64,000 nt of DNA from Anaerolineae bacterium (GTDB taxonomy: Bacteria; Chloroflexota; Anaerolineae; Promineifilales; Promineifilaceae): NCBI GenBank assembly GCA_030425205.1, contig JAUIAP010000004.1:1-64000 (forward strand), read 5' to 3'. Position numbers and translations under genes: made by a program. Shown piece by piece: positions 37,440-45,670 of the stretch. Position 1 is the stretch's first letter. Every line of letters begins with the position of its first letter. Under the pieces are notes generated by a model. The model saw nothing but the letters and a program-made list of their open reading frames with translations, did not search any database and was not told where the DNA came from.

Positions 37440-40295
37440 TCAGTCAGTACGTCGGTTTGTGCGCTTTGTTTGTATAACTAGAAGCGTGACGACGAACAGT
37501 AGCGGGAGCGTTGCTAGCCACATTGTCCAATCGTGACTCACTGCACTGCTTGAAAGCGTCACCGCTGTAGGCACACTGTAATTAGCAGGCGTGTACTGCA
37601 TTGAGGCCAAACCAGTTACGTTGAGCGAAATTTGTTCGACGGGTGGTGCCAAAAGCCTTGACGTGCCGCGCTGACCGATGCGAACTGCGTCAAAGCGCAT
37701 CACGTTGCCCGTTGGGTCTGTCTGCTCCTGCATTTCTGCAAACTCTAGCTGCCAGCCTAAGTCGATGATGCTTGCATGGGTGATGATGCACTCGGTTTCG
37801 TCGGCGTTGCAATGTTTTATCTTGAGGACAGGCTTGCACGTTTCAAACGCGATACCTTGTGATTCAACAATCTCACACTCCCAGCCGTGCCCAATGTCGA
37901 GTGACACAGGCTCATCAGGCCCCACGCTCTTGGTGGCGATGATGCGCCCCTGCTGAATGAACTCAACGACAATTGGCTCGCTGGTCGGGTAGCTGGGCGT
38001 GACGAGGGTGGGAATCACGTCTGTCATCCATGGTGGCGCCGCAAGCTGTGGTAGTTCGATTCCTAGTTGGCTGACCGAGCGACCATTGGCATCGAGCAGG
38101 TCGATGGCGATTTGTTGGCTGATGACATTTCCGACCTGAACGGCGGGGGTGAATTCGGCCGAAAATAGCTCCGTCGGCCGCTGCAACTCAACCAACATCC
38201 CACTCTCTCCCGTATCCCCAATGTTGCTCAACACGAGACCGTCTACAGTTGTCACCAACTGCACGGGTCCTTGTGGCAAATAGAAGTCATCACCGACTGC
38301 AAATTTGACTGCTGGCGAAGTGGGTGCGCTGCCATCACTCGGTGGCATAAGCACGGCTGGTACAACTGGCACGGCGATGTCTGGCTCATTCTCAAGCATC
38401 AGTGCGCCCAAGTCTCGGCCTAATTGCGTTGCGCTGTGACCGCCACCGCTGCGATTGGTCAAGACGACGATCACGATATCCTTCTCTGGATACATGCGAA
38501 TGTAGGTCCGTGCGCCCGACTGTGCGCCATTCTTGGCGACGACCTGCGTCCCTTCCTCTTCGCCAACGTTCCAGCCGTAGGCGTAGTTGTTGCAGTTGTC
38601 GGGAGGTGTCCACAGCGTATCGAGTGACGCCTGTGATAGCAGCGAGCCGTTGAGCAACTTGATGCCAAAACGCCCTAAATCATAGGCGGATGCTTCTAAC
38701 CCACCGCCAAAAATCTTCCAGCTAATGTTGTCTGGCGTGCCGATTTCGTCATTGCTGCTGTTATAAAGCTGCGTGCGATGGTAGTTATAGTTGGCGCGAT
38801 TTTCGACTTTGAGCGAACCCAAGTCAAGCGGGTCGGTAATCTCATCAGCCAGTAGCTGACCGACAAACTTGCCGCTCGCTGCTTCGGCCGCTGCGCCAAA
38901 GAAGTTGTAGGTGTGCGTGCTGTACAGGCAGCCTGCGCCCGGCACATATTCAAGCGCGTCATTCTGGAAAAGCTGTGCGCCAGAGAGGGCTGAGGTGTGT
39001 TGAATCGACGTGTTGGCAGGCCAGCCGAGTTCGGCGTAGTGACCGATGCCGCCGCGATTGGAGACGAGTTGACCAATCGTGTGGGTGTGATGCACGGGGA
39101 ATGAGGGGACATAATCGCGGGTTAGGTCGTTAACATCATCAAATGTGCCATCTTCGAGCATCTCCATTAGTAGCACGCCACCAATCGCCTTGCTCACCGA
39201 TGCGAGCCGATTGACCGTGCGTGAGTTGTACCATTTGCCAGCTTCGACATCGGCGTGACCAAAGCCACGGATATATTTGAACTCGCCGCCTTTGGCAATC
39301 GCAACGCTCATGCCGGGAATATCGAAGTCGTTGAACTGCTCCAGCACCATCGTGTCCACTTCATCGCGCAAGAACCAGTCGTAGCGGTCGCCATCCTGCC
39401 GCCAGACACCCGCATAGCGCACGTTGCCGTCTTCATTGACGTAGCGTTCAAAGTCGATAGGACGCAAGCCCAAATCACGCATCTGATACCAGCGGTTGAG
39501 ATACCCTTGCCCCGTCATGTCGCGGAAGATCGACCAGGTGCGGCCGTTGCTGTTTTCGACCAAGATCGCACCGTAACGCTGTTCGTTGCCAACAGTGTAG
39601 GAATCGACTTTGAGCGGCCGATAGCCGAGGGCTTCATTGTCTGAGAGCCATGTGTCAAAGGTCACGGCATCCATCGCACGACGCATTTTCCAGTTGAGAT
39701 TTTCCGCGTTTTCGACCCATGCGGCCGATAGGCGATGTTCACCGTTGGTGTTGAGATAGATGTCGAAATCGATCATCATGAAGTCGTCTTTGTAAAGGTC
39801 AAAGTTGTCACTGAACTCGTTGCTGGTCGCATTGCGATAGGAGAGCCAGCTGAAATTCTCATCATTTTTGTGCCAGACACCCGAGTAGCGCATTTCCCCA
39901 TCCAGTACAAACGCCTCTTGATCGACTAGGCGATAACCGTCATCGCCGTATTGCGTCCATAGATCACTGAACTGCTGGTCGGTGAGGGTGGAGTGTGATT
40001 TCCATGCGCGATGATTGGGGTTGCTCTGCCACACGCTGCCAAGAATGCGCTGTCCGTTGACAACATCGACTTCGATGTCGAGCAAAATGTAGTCGTCCTT
40101 GATGTCGTTAAAGGTATCGACATAGCTGTTGTAGCTCTGGTTGCGATAGGAGAGCCAGCCCGTGTCGTCGGGGTCGTAGAACGCGAGCGGGTCGGCTTGG
40201 GGAGCCGCTGCTGCGCGTTGATTGAGGAAGAGAAGCGGTAAGACCAAAAGGGTCAATAACAAAATCGTGCGTACAAGACTATTGCTGCGTAACAT
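37440..40295 (-). CDS. Exported serine hydrolase (beta-lactamase/class C-like) with N-terminal BTRD repeats and C-terminal anchor
   Basis: 951 aa from the ATG at 40295, which has AAGGAG 7 nt upstream; an in-frame ATG at 40352 lacks this. N-terminal signal peptide ending near RAAAAPQA. Residues about 40-320 are five or six repeats with YRNQSYNSY/GVWxKNxxxxxWxSxR patterns, the bacterial tandem repeat domain 1 type. Then comes a beta-lactamase-fold serine hydrolase: nucleophile motif S-V-S-K near residue 375 (RLASVSKAIGG), THTYNFFGA as the Tyr-containing motif and a C-terminal HSATQLG segment. It ends with beta-rich sequence, VPTAVTLSSS, a membrane helix and a basic KRTNRR tail. Substrate unknown; BTRD plus serine hydrolase is also seen in polyglycine-hydrolase-like proteins. 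Probably cell-surface. Confidence 0.88.
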   Translation of the reverse strand: MLRSNSLVRTILLLTLLVLPLLFLNQRAAAAPQADPLAFYDPDDTGWLSYRNQSYNSYVDTFNDIKDDYILLDIEVDVVNGQRILGSVWQSNPNHRAWKSHSTLTDQQFSDLWTQYGDDGYRLVDQEAFVLDGEMRYSGVWHKNDENFSWLSYRNATSNEFSDNFDLYKDDFMMIDFDIYLNTNGEHRLSAAWVENAENLNWKMRRAMDAVTFDTWLSDNEALGYRPLKVDSYTVGNEQRYGAILVENSNGRTWSIFRDMTGQGYLNRWYQMRDLGLRPIDFERYVNEDGNVRYAGVWRQDGDRYDWFLRDEVDTMVLEQFNDFDIPGMSVAIAKGGEFKYIRGFGHADVEAGKWYNSRTVNRLASVSKAIGGVLLMEMLEDGTFDDVNDLTRDYVPSFPVHHTHTIGQLVSNRGGIGHYAELGWPANTSIQHTSALSGAQLFQNDALEYVPGAGCLYSTHTYNFFGAAAEAASGKFVGQLLADEITDPLDLGSLKVENRANYNYHRTQLYNSSNDEIGTPDNISWKIFGGGLEASAYDLGRFGIKLLNGSLLSQASLDTLWTPPDNCNNYAYGWNVGEEEGTQVVAKNGAQSGARTYIRMYPEKDIVIVVLTNRSGGGHSATQLGRDLGALMLENEPDIAVPVVPAVLMPPSDGSAPTSPAVKFAVGDDFYLPQGPVQLVTTVDGLVLSNIGDTGESGMLVELQRPTELFSAEFTPAVQVGNVISQQIAIDLLDANGRSVSQLGIELPQLAAPPWMTDVIPTLVTPSYPTSEPIVVEFIQQGRIIATKSVGPDEPVSLDIGHGWECEIVESQGIAFETCKPVLKIKHCNADETECIITHASIIDLGWQLEFAEMQEQTDPTGNVMRFDAVRIGQRGTSRLLAPPVEQISLNVTGLASMQYTPANYSVPTAVTLSSSAVSHDWTMWLATLPLLFVVTLLVIQTKRTNRRTD

Positions 40296-40676
40296 GACAA
40301 ATCTCCTTGTGCGGCTGAAAGTGTTTTTCTGAGCCGCCATTTCGTTACGCATTAATCGTATGATTTTTGGGGGTCAATTTGAATCCAATGGGGTCAGTCG
40401 ATTGTGGGGGATTTGGGGTGGTTTTCGGCCGAAATGGAACGTAATGGACGCAATGAAACGGAAAGTGGGACGAAATGAGGTTTTCGTTCCACTTTTACGA
40501 TTTAATTACACGTTACATGATGGTTCGGTAGGGGCTAGGTAAACGACGTGTGGCCTCAACCAAAACACAATTTTATGTCGTTTATCTCGCCCAAGTGCGC
40601 GATTATATCAAACATGGGCGAGACAAATGGCGCAAACAGTCCACTAGATGAAAGCCGCAAGCCATTTGCCTAGCCC
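40296..40676. other. Intergenic region with palindrome, hairpin and MITE-like element
   Basis: 381 bp between two minus-strand genes. It holds the ribosome binding site of the serine hydrolase, one TCGGCCGA (40427), a 12-bp-stem hairpin (40462-40495) and the second MITE-like element. No gene is supported. Confidence 0.6.
40462..40495 (-). terminator. Hairpin, possible terminator of the upstream PH-like gene
   Basis: AAAGTGGGACGA (40462-40473) pairs with TCGTTCCACTTT (40484-40495), 12 bp with one G-U pair and a 10-nt loop. It lies between the PH-like gene and the serine hydrolase gene, both on this strand, so it could end the first transcript. Confidence 0.4.
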
Positions 40677-40680
40677 CTAC
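40528..40680. mobile_element. MITE-like double-hairpin element, copy 2
   Basis: It starts GTAGGGGCTAGGTAAACGAC and ends GCCATTTGCCTAGCCCCTAC, with TGTCGTTTATCTCGCCCA and TGGGCGAGACAAATGGCG inside, the same four-arm plan as copy 1. The loops differ in sequence but keep their length (153 versus 152 bp). On the left, CACGTTAC (40509-40516) recalls the outer arm of copy 1; the right outer arm is absent. The right end overlaps the last codon of the PH-like gene and supplies its TAG stop. Confidence 0.72.
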
Positions 40681-41297
40681 ATCAGGATTGCTATCAACCA
40701 GACGAAGAATCCCGCCGACAATAACATTGATGCAAATATAAGTAGACCAAAAATCACTAAACCTGGAGCAATTCGGTTGTTGCGCTTTTGATTAAAATCA
40801 CTGATTTTGACGTGGTCAGACAAGTGTGAGCGCAAAATCTCGAAAATTGCCTCTTGATCTCCAAAAAAGTACAGAGATTCAATACGCATACGACTTGCGA
40901 TGATAGTTAGCCCAGCTATTTTATTCTCACCTCCGCGTTGAATAAGCACGCGCTGAATTTCACTGTATGGGATTTCAGAGATTTCGCCTTGGTCGATGCT
41001 CACTCCAGTATTTGTTAGTGTCAAGGTCTGTTGAGTTGGTAAACGTGCGTCTCGCCAGCGTTTCCAGTGGACTCCAACAACAAATATGGCCAGTAGAATC
41101 AGTATAGAAATAAAGGTGAGCTGCGACACATCGAATATCAAGCGCAGAATGAAATACAAGAAGAACGCCAAGCAGACAAATGCAGGAATAGACACGAGCA
41201 GTTGAAAGAGAACTGCCCCGTTGACACCTTGATTGATGTTTTCAACAGGCTTGCTTTCGGCCGAAAAAATCCATTCCTTTTCATCCATTTCATCCAT
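40677..41297 (-). CDS. Membrane protein with a probable PH-like domain, function unknown
   Basis: 206 aa. A soluble N-terminus (MDEMDEKEWIFSAESKP), two hydrophobic helices (about 30-75), a beta-rich middle segment (QTLTLTNTGVSIDQGEISEI and YSEIQRVLIQRGGE) that looks like the bacterial PH/YdbS type, and a last hairpin of two helices at the C-terminus. The stop codon TAG comes from the terminal GTAGGGG of the adjacent repeat element, so the original C-terminus may have been altered. A TATAAT lies 7 nt upstream of the ATG, suggesting a leaderless message. Family assignment is tentative. Confidence 0.72.
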   Translation of the reverse strand: MDEMDEKEWIFSAESKPVENINQGVNGAVLFQLLVSIPAFVCLAFFLYFILRLIFDVSQLTFISILILLAIFVVGVHWKRWRDARLPTQQTLTLTNTGVSIDQGEISEIPYSEIQRVLIQRGGENKIAGLTIIASRMRIESLYFFGDQEAIFEILRSHLSDHVKISDFNQKRNNRIAPGLVIFGLLIFASMLLSAGFFVWLIAILM

Positions 41298-41304
41298 CTA
41301 GCAA

Positions 41305-41310
41305 ATTATA
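41305..41310 (-). promoter_or_regulatory. -10 box TATAAT 7 nt before the ATG (leaderless candidate)
   Basis: A perfect TATAAT on the minus strand ends 7 nt before the ATG at 41297, which would put the transcription start at or next to the A of ATG. A single GGTAATG heptamer, the same as in the SARP-type promoter, lies at 41332-41338 on this strand, but its second repeat is poor. Confidence 0.5.
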
Positions 41311-41362
41311 CATGTCGCTCAATCACTTTTCCATTACCACCTATGAACTGCGTGGTGCGGGG

Positions 41363-43501
41363 TCACGACTTAGAAAACCACGCCCGGATCGTCAATGTCA
41401 CAGCAAATAACAAAACGATGCTTCCCGTCATCAACAAGTACGGTATGTGAGCAGACTGCTGCGCCGCTGAGTAGGTCACGGCTGTTGGCACGGCGAATGA
41501 TGTGGTTTCGACGGCCGAGTTATTGAACTGCAACCCTTCGATTGAGTCGGATGAAACATCGGCCGATATTCGCCCATCTCGATTGCTGCTGCTGGGCGTT
41601 TTCGCCGTTACCATGACGACCGTCATCTCATCAGGAGCGAGCAATCCAAGATCGAATTTTAATGTACAAACAGGTTCACCCGACTGACAATTGGCGGTCG
41701 GATCGGCCGAATCAAAAGTCAACGGCGGACGCAGCAAAACGTCTAGCGTGACGTTGCTCGCGTCGAGGTTGCCGCCGTTGAGAACTTTGATCGTGTACAT
41801 GACGAGATCGTCGAGGGGGGCGGGATCGGCCGATTCTTCAATCGTCACGCGCAAATCGGCATAGCTGCGCTCAAACGTCGGCAGTTCAGACGTGCAGAAA
41901 AGCGTCTCGACATCGACACCAGGAACGATGCCCGCGTCCACCCAATAATCAGCCAGCAACGTCTGCCAATTGTCGTTTGGCGTGTCGAAGAAGCGCAGCG
42001 GCTGCGGGTTGGGAATCGACTGACCGCCGACCGTCAGCTTCGTCTCCTGCGTGTACCAGAGCGATTGCCACGGCATGTAAGACGTGCCGCTGACGACCGT
42101 TGTCATCAACGGCGTGAACAGGCTAATGCCGTCAAAACTGCTGGCTGTTTGGCTTGCCAACGGCCAGTTTGCGGTCGAGCCTTCACCAAAATGGGGAATC
42201 CCGTCACTCCCCTCCTCCACGATCACCGCACTCGTCACGCCAAAATAGGCATCGTTTGCCGCCTGAATCAGCACCGTATCCAGCACAGGATCGTTGTCGT
42301 ACTCATTTAAAATTGCCAGCGCAAACTGCTGAAAATTGACCAGCGCATCGGGGGCAGCCAGCTCATACTCCTGCTCCCCCTCGCAAACCGTCGTGTCATA
42401 TTTCGCGCTGCTGTTGTACGCATTGAGAACCCGCGCATAGGTGGTCGCCGCATCGCTCTGTGCATTGGCGACCAGTCGCTCACCAACCGTCGCCCAATTC
42501 GTTTTGACCGCTTCCAAGCCCGCATTATCGACGGCGGTGATGAGATGGGGATGGGTGTTGGCTGGTTCGTGCAGTGTGTGGTATGAGCTGACCATCTGTG
42601 TGGCGATGTCGTTGTAGTCTGTCGTCGCGTCGATGGTCAAATCTTCCAGCACTTTGGGCAATAGTTCGGGCGCAAAATAGGCGTAGCTGGGCGAGCCGAC
42701 CGTCGCACGCACATAGAGATTGGTATGCCCGTCGTCTCCAGCCACCTCATAAAGCTGCTCGATAGATTGGGAAAAACAGTGCAGCGAATCAAATACGTCG
42801 ATTGGCTTTGCCCCGTCGTTTGTGCCAATGCGTAACGCTTCGCCGATGGCGTGCGGGGTGATCATGCTAAACGCATCGGGGTCGGTATTGGGGATGGTGT
42901 GATCCGTCCCTGCTCCATTGAGACACCAGCGCAGCGGCAACGGGTCGAGTGTGCTGGAGCGCGCATCGTCGCCAGCCTCTTCCATTAGCATGTAGCGTGT
43001 ATAGTCGGTGATTGGCGCGTCGAAATAGGGCGTGACGGGCAAACCGTGACCGAGATAGGTAAACGTCGAAAGCGTGTGGGCGAACTGATTACGCGCCCAC
43101 AAAATATAGCCACCCAGTGCCGCGCCGTCGGTCATGTCGTACTCTGTCAAAGCTGGATCGAGCGTTCCGCTGGCATCTGGCAGTCCGTTGTATGCGCTCG
43201 TGTCGCCGTTGGAAGCGGTGAACACAAAGGTGTCATCTAGCCTACCACCGTCGGCTAAAATGGCGACTGAGATGTTGGGATTGGCGGCGGTGACTGCGCC
43301 AAGCAGCGCGACCGACTCATCCATCAGAGCCGCCAGCGAATTGGTCGCCTCTGGTGGATTGTCAAAAGAGAGCGCGTAGATTGCCAATAGGTGGGGTGTG
43401 TTAAAATTGGGGTCAGCATCGGCCGAATTCACACGGCTCAGCAACGCCAATGTGATGATAGCGAACAGGCCAATCAGTGAGGTTGATAGTTGTTTGTTCA
43501 T
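41363..43501 (-). CDS. Exported clostripain-like (C11) cysteine protease with DUF11 domain and C-terminal anchor
   Basis: 712 aa. Signal peptide MNKQLSTSLIGLFAIITLAL; the ATG has GGAG upstream. The peptidase region spans about residues 35-330, with the catalytic pair H152 (TYLGHGLPVTPYF) and C242 (VFDSLHCFSQSIEQLYEVA). The latter aligns with the clostripain motif DACLMGxxEVxYE but with two extra residues before Cys, so activity needs confirmation. A beta-rich linker follows, then one DUF11 domain (about 570-665; YADLRVTIEESADPAPLDDL), AVPTAVTYSAAQ, a membrane helix and a basic tail. C11 enzymes cut after Arg or Lys, often to process surface proteins. Neighbouring DUF11 and surface proteins are possible substrates (inference). 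Divergent from the TPR/HTH regulator. Confidence 0.85.
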   Translation of the reverse strand: MNKQLSTSLIGLFAIITLALLSRVNSADADPNFNTPHLLAIYALSFDNPPEATNSLAALMDESVALLGAVTAANPNISVAILADGGRLDDTFVFTASNGDTSAYNGLPDASGTLDPALTEYDMTDGAALGGYILWARNQFAHTLSTFTYLGHGLPVTPYFDAPITDYTRYMLMEEAGDDARSSTLDPLPLRWCLNGAGTDHTIPNTDPDAFSMITPHAIGEALRIGTNDGAKPIDVFDSLHCFSQSIEQLYEVAGDDGHTNLYVRATVGSPSYAYFAPELLPKVLEDLTIDATTDYNDIATQMVSSYHTLHEPANTHPHLITAVDNAGLEAVKTNWATVGERLVANAQSDAATTYARVLNAYNSSAKYDTTVCEGEQEYELAAPDALVNFQQFALAILNEYDNDPVLDTVLIQAANDAYFGVTSAVIVEEGSDGIPHFGEGSTANWPLASQTASSFDGISLFTPLMTTVVSGTSYMPWQSLWYTQETKLTVGGQSIPNPQPLRFFDTPNDNWQTLLADYWVDAGIVPGVDVETLFCTSELPTFERSYADLRVTIEESADPAPLDDLVMYTIKVLNGGNLDASNVTLDVLLRPPLTFDSADPTANCQSGEPVCTLKFDLGLLAPDEMTVVMVTAKTPSSSNRDGRISADVSSDSIEGLQFNNSAVETTSFAVPTAVTYSAAQQSAHIPYLLMTGSIVLLFAVTLTIRAWFSKS

Positions 43502-43530
43502 GTTATCTCCGTTGCGTAGACTGTTCTTTC

Positions 43531-43551
43531 ATACGCAATACGCAATACGCA
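43531..43551. repeat. Heptamer tandem repeat (ATACGCA)3
   Basis: Three perfect 7-bp units followed by the near-unit TTACGTT, in the 98-bp gap between the C11 protease and the TPR/HTH regulator. It resembles the heptanucleotide STRR repeats of cyanobacteria; it could alternatively be an operator. Confidence 0.6.
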
Positions 43552-43599
43552 TTACGTTCAAAGCTATTGCAAGGATAACATAAGTCACGAACGGTCTGA

Positions 43600-45651
43600 A
43601 TGAAACAACATAAGCAATGCAGCGATGATTTCTGCCGAAAAATCACTCAAATGGGACGAAAAGAGCGCGTCATGCAGCAGGATGAAACGATAATTGATCT
43701 TGACCAACTCAACGAGATCGTCAGCGACGCATTGACGAGCTTGCGTCTTGGCGACCAGCAACGCATGGCGCAAAACGCCCTTGCGACGTCATCGCTGATA
43801 TCGCCCCACCTGCTCGACGGTGACCCCCCTTCTATCGTGGAACGTGCTGGCGCACTCGACAGCTTTTTGCGCTGGGTCGTCTCCACCTTTGAGCCAGACG
43901 GCGTGCAAAGCTGGCACGACCCCAACTGGCGCACCTACAACATTCTCAACGGCTACTTTGTCGAGCGGATGCTGGCGGCCGATGTCGCTGAAATGCTCGG
44001 CGTGGTTGAACAGACGTTTTACGAGTGGCGGCGACACGCATTGACGGTGGCAAGCGCGGTTGTGCAGCAAGAGCTGCATGATCCCGTTCACGCGGCACAG
44101 CGTCACACCTTTGCCCTCCTGCGCCGCTATCAGACGGCTGCACAACCAATCCAGACGATCATACAGATTCTTGCGCTCCTGCATGAGGACGAGCATTTGC
44201 CAGAGGCATGGCTGGCAGAGTTTGTGCCGCACGTCACGCTGACCGACCTGCTGCAAAGTCAGCTCACCATCCCGCCACAGCTCACGCTTAAGCCACAACT
44301 GCGCGCACACATCAGCAGTGAGTTGCGCGTGCGGCGGCAGTGGCATCTACAGCTTGCCGATCTGTGCGATGATGCGGGCGACTACTTTTTTGCGGCACGT
44401 CACTTTATGCTTGGCAATCGCCTGTTGTCGGGTGTACAGGTGCTGCTCGATGATGCTCAGGCGATTCGTGACAGCGTGCCGCCGCAGCAAATTGAAGCTC
44501 TAATCGACGACATCAAGCCCAGCAAGTTGCGCCGGCATCCAGACCTCGCCGCACGGTTGCACATTTTGCGCGGTGAGCTGGCGGAGAGCGTGGATAACCT
44601 GCCCGCAGCATCAGCCGCCTACGAGCACGCGTTGGGCGCGCCCGATTTGCTGATCAAAACGACCGCCTACTTACGCCGCGTTCGCGTGCTGAAACATATC
44701 GATCTCGATGCGTGTCTCGGTCATTTAGCCGTCATTCTCGATCTACTCGAACGGCTGCACGACCGTCTTGACGATGAGCTGAACTCCCATTTCGGCCGAT
44801 TATACATAGAACGCGCTTGGCTCTTTATCCAAGAATTTCCCGATGCACAGCGGGCGACCGACGACCTAGAACGCGCCAGCCAGGTGTTGCCGCCAGCCGA
44901 CACTGCGCTCTGGTGTGAGTATCACAACGCACGCGCTGGACACGTCACCCATTTTAAGCTAGACGACGCGCTCCAATCGCGGGAGATTGAAATGCGCCAA
45001 CAGGCGTGGGTGGCGGCGGCGGCCAGTGGCCGTAGCGAGTTGATGATGCGCATGGCGCACAATTTGGGGCAGGCGTATGTCTTTTCGGCCGATTACGACG
45101 CTGGCCTCTCCTATCTTACCCGCTGTCTTGAGCTTGCCGTTGAACGCGACAATCTCAACGTGCAGGCGGCCGCCCATAAGGGAATCGGTGGCTGCTACTT
45201 CTTTCAGAGGAAATACGCCGCTGCTCAAACCGCCTATGAGCGTGCCTACGCCCTATTTGAAGAGATGGAAAACGCAACGTGGCTCGCCATTACTACCGCC
45301 GATCTGGTCGAACTGCACGCCACGATTGGTGATTTTGCCGCCGCCCGCGACTATCTCGTACGCGCTCGAAATCTCAGCAACATCATGGGCAACGAACGCT
45401 ATCAAGCATGGGTGACCGCCCTCAACACGCGCTTTCCCGCCCTGCAATCTATCTTCAACGAACGACAATCCGCCTTGCTGCACCATCTCGCCAATCACTC
45501 GCCGATCTCGCGGCAAGGGTATGTCGATCTCGTTGGCGTTTCAAAGAGTCAGGCGTTTCGGGATTTGGAGGAGTTGCTTGAGGAAGGGGTGATAGAGCGC
45601 ATCGGCGTGGGGCGCGGCACACGCTATCAGCTTGCTCACAAACCCAATTGA
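43600..45651 (+). CDS. TPR-containing regulator with N- and C-terminal helix-turn-helix segments
   Basis: 683 aa. After a leader, residues about 75-145 contain WHDPNWRTYNILNGYFVERM and LAADVAEMLGVVEQTFYEWRR, an HTH of the kind found at the start of many Chloroflexota NACHT/TPR proteins. There is no ATPase motif. The middle (about 240-600) is TPR-like (AARHFMLGNRLLSG, AYEHALGAPDLL, AQTAYERAYALFEEM). The C-terminal 70 residues form a DeoR/ROK-type winged helix (ISRQGYVDLVGVSKSQAFRD, LEEGVIERIGVGRGTRYQL). It is divergent from the C11 protease, which it may control (inference). The start is uncertain: ATG codons at 43600, 43651 and 43672 are possible and none has a good ribosome binding site. Confidence 0.85.
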   Translation: MKQHKQCSDDFCRKITQMGRKERVMQQDETIIDLDQLNEIVSDALTSLRLGDQQRMAQNALATSSLISPHLLDGDPPSIVERAGALDSFLRWVVSTFEPDGVQSWHDPNWRTYNILNGYFVERMLAADVAEMLGVVEQTFYEWRRHALTVASAVVQQELHDPVHAAQRHTFALLRRYQTAAQPIQTIIQILALLHEDEHLPEAWLAEFVPHVTLTDLLQSQLTIPPQLTLKPQLRAHISSELRVRRQWHLQLADLCDDAGDYFFAARHFMLGNRLLSGVQVLLDDAQAIRDSVPPQQIEALIDDIKPSKLRRHPDLAARLHILRGELAESVDNLPAASAAYEHALGAPDLLIKTTAYLRRVRVLKHIDLDACLGHLAVILDLLERLHDRLDDELNSHFGRLYIERAWLFIQEFPDAQRATDDLERASQVLPPADTALWCEYHNARAGHVTHFKLDDALQSREIEMRQQAWVAAAASGRSELMMRMAHNLGQAYVFSADYDAGLSYLTRCLELAVERDNLNVQAAAHKGIGGCYFFQRKYAAAQTAYERAYALFEEMENATWLAITTADLVELHATIGDFAAARDYLVRARNLSNIMGNERYQAWVTALNTRFPALQSIFNERQSALLHHLANHSPISRQGYVDLVGVSKSQAFRDLEELLEEGVIERIGVGRGTRYQLAHKPN

Positions 45652-45670
45652 AACACATCCATTGCAGACA

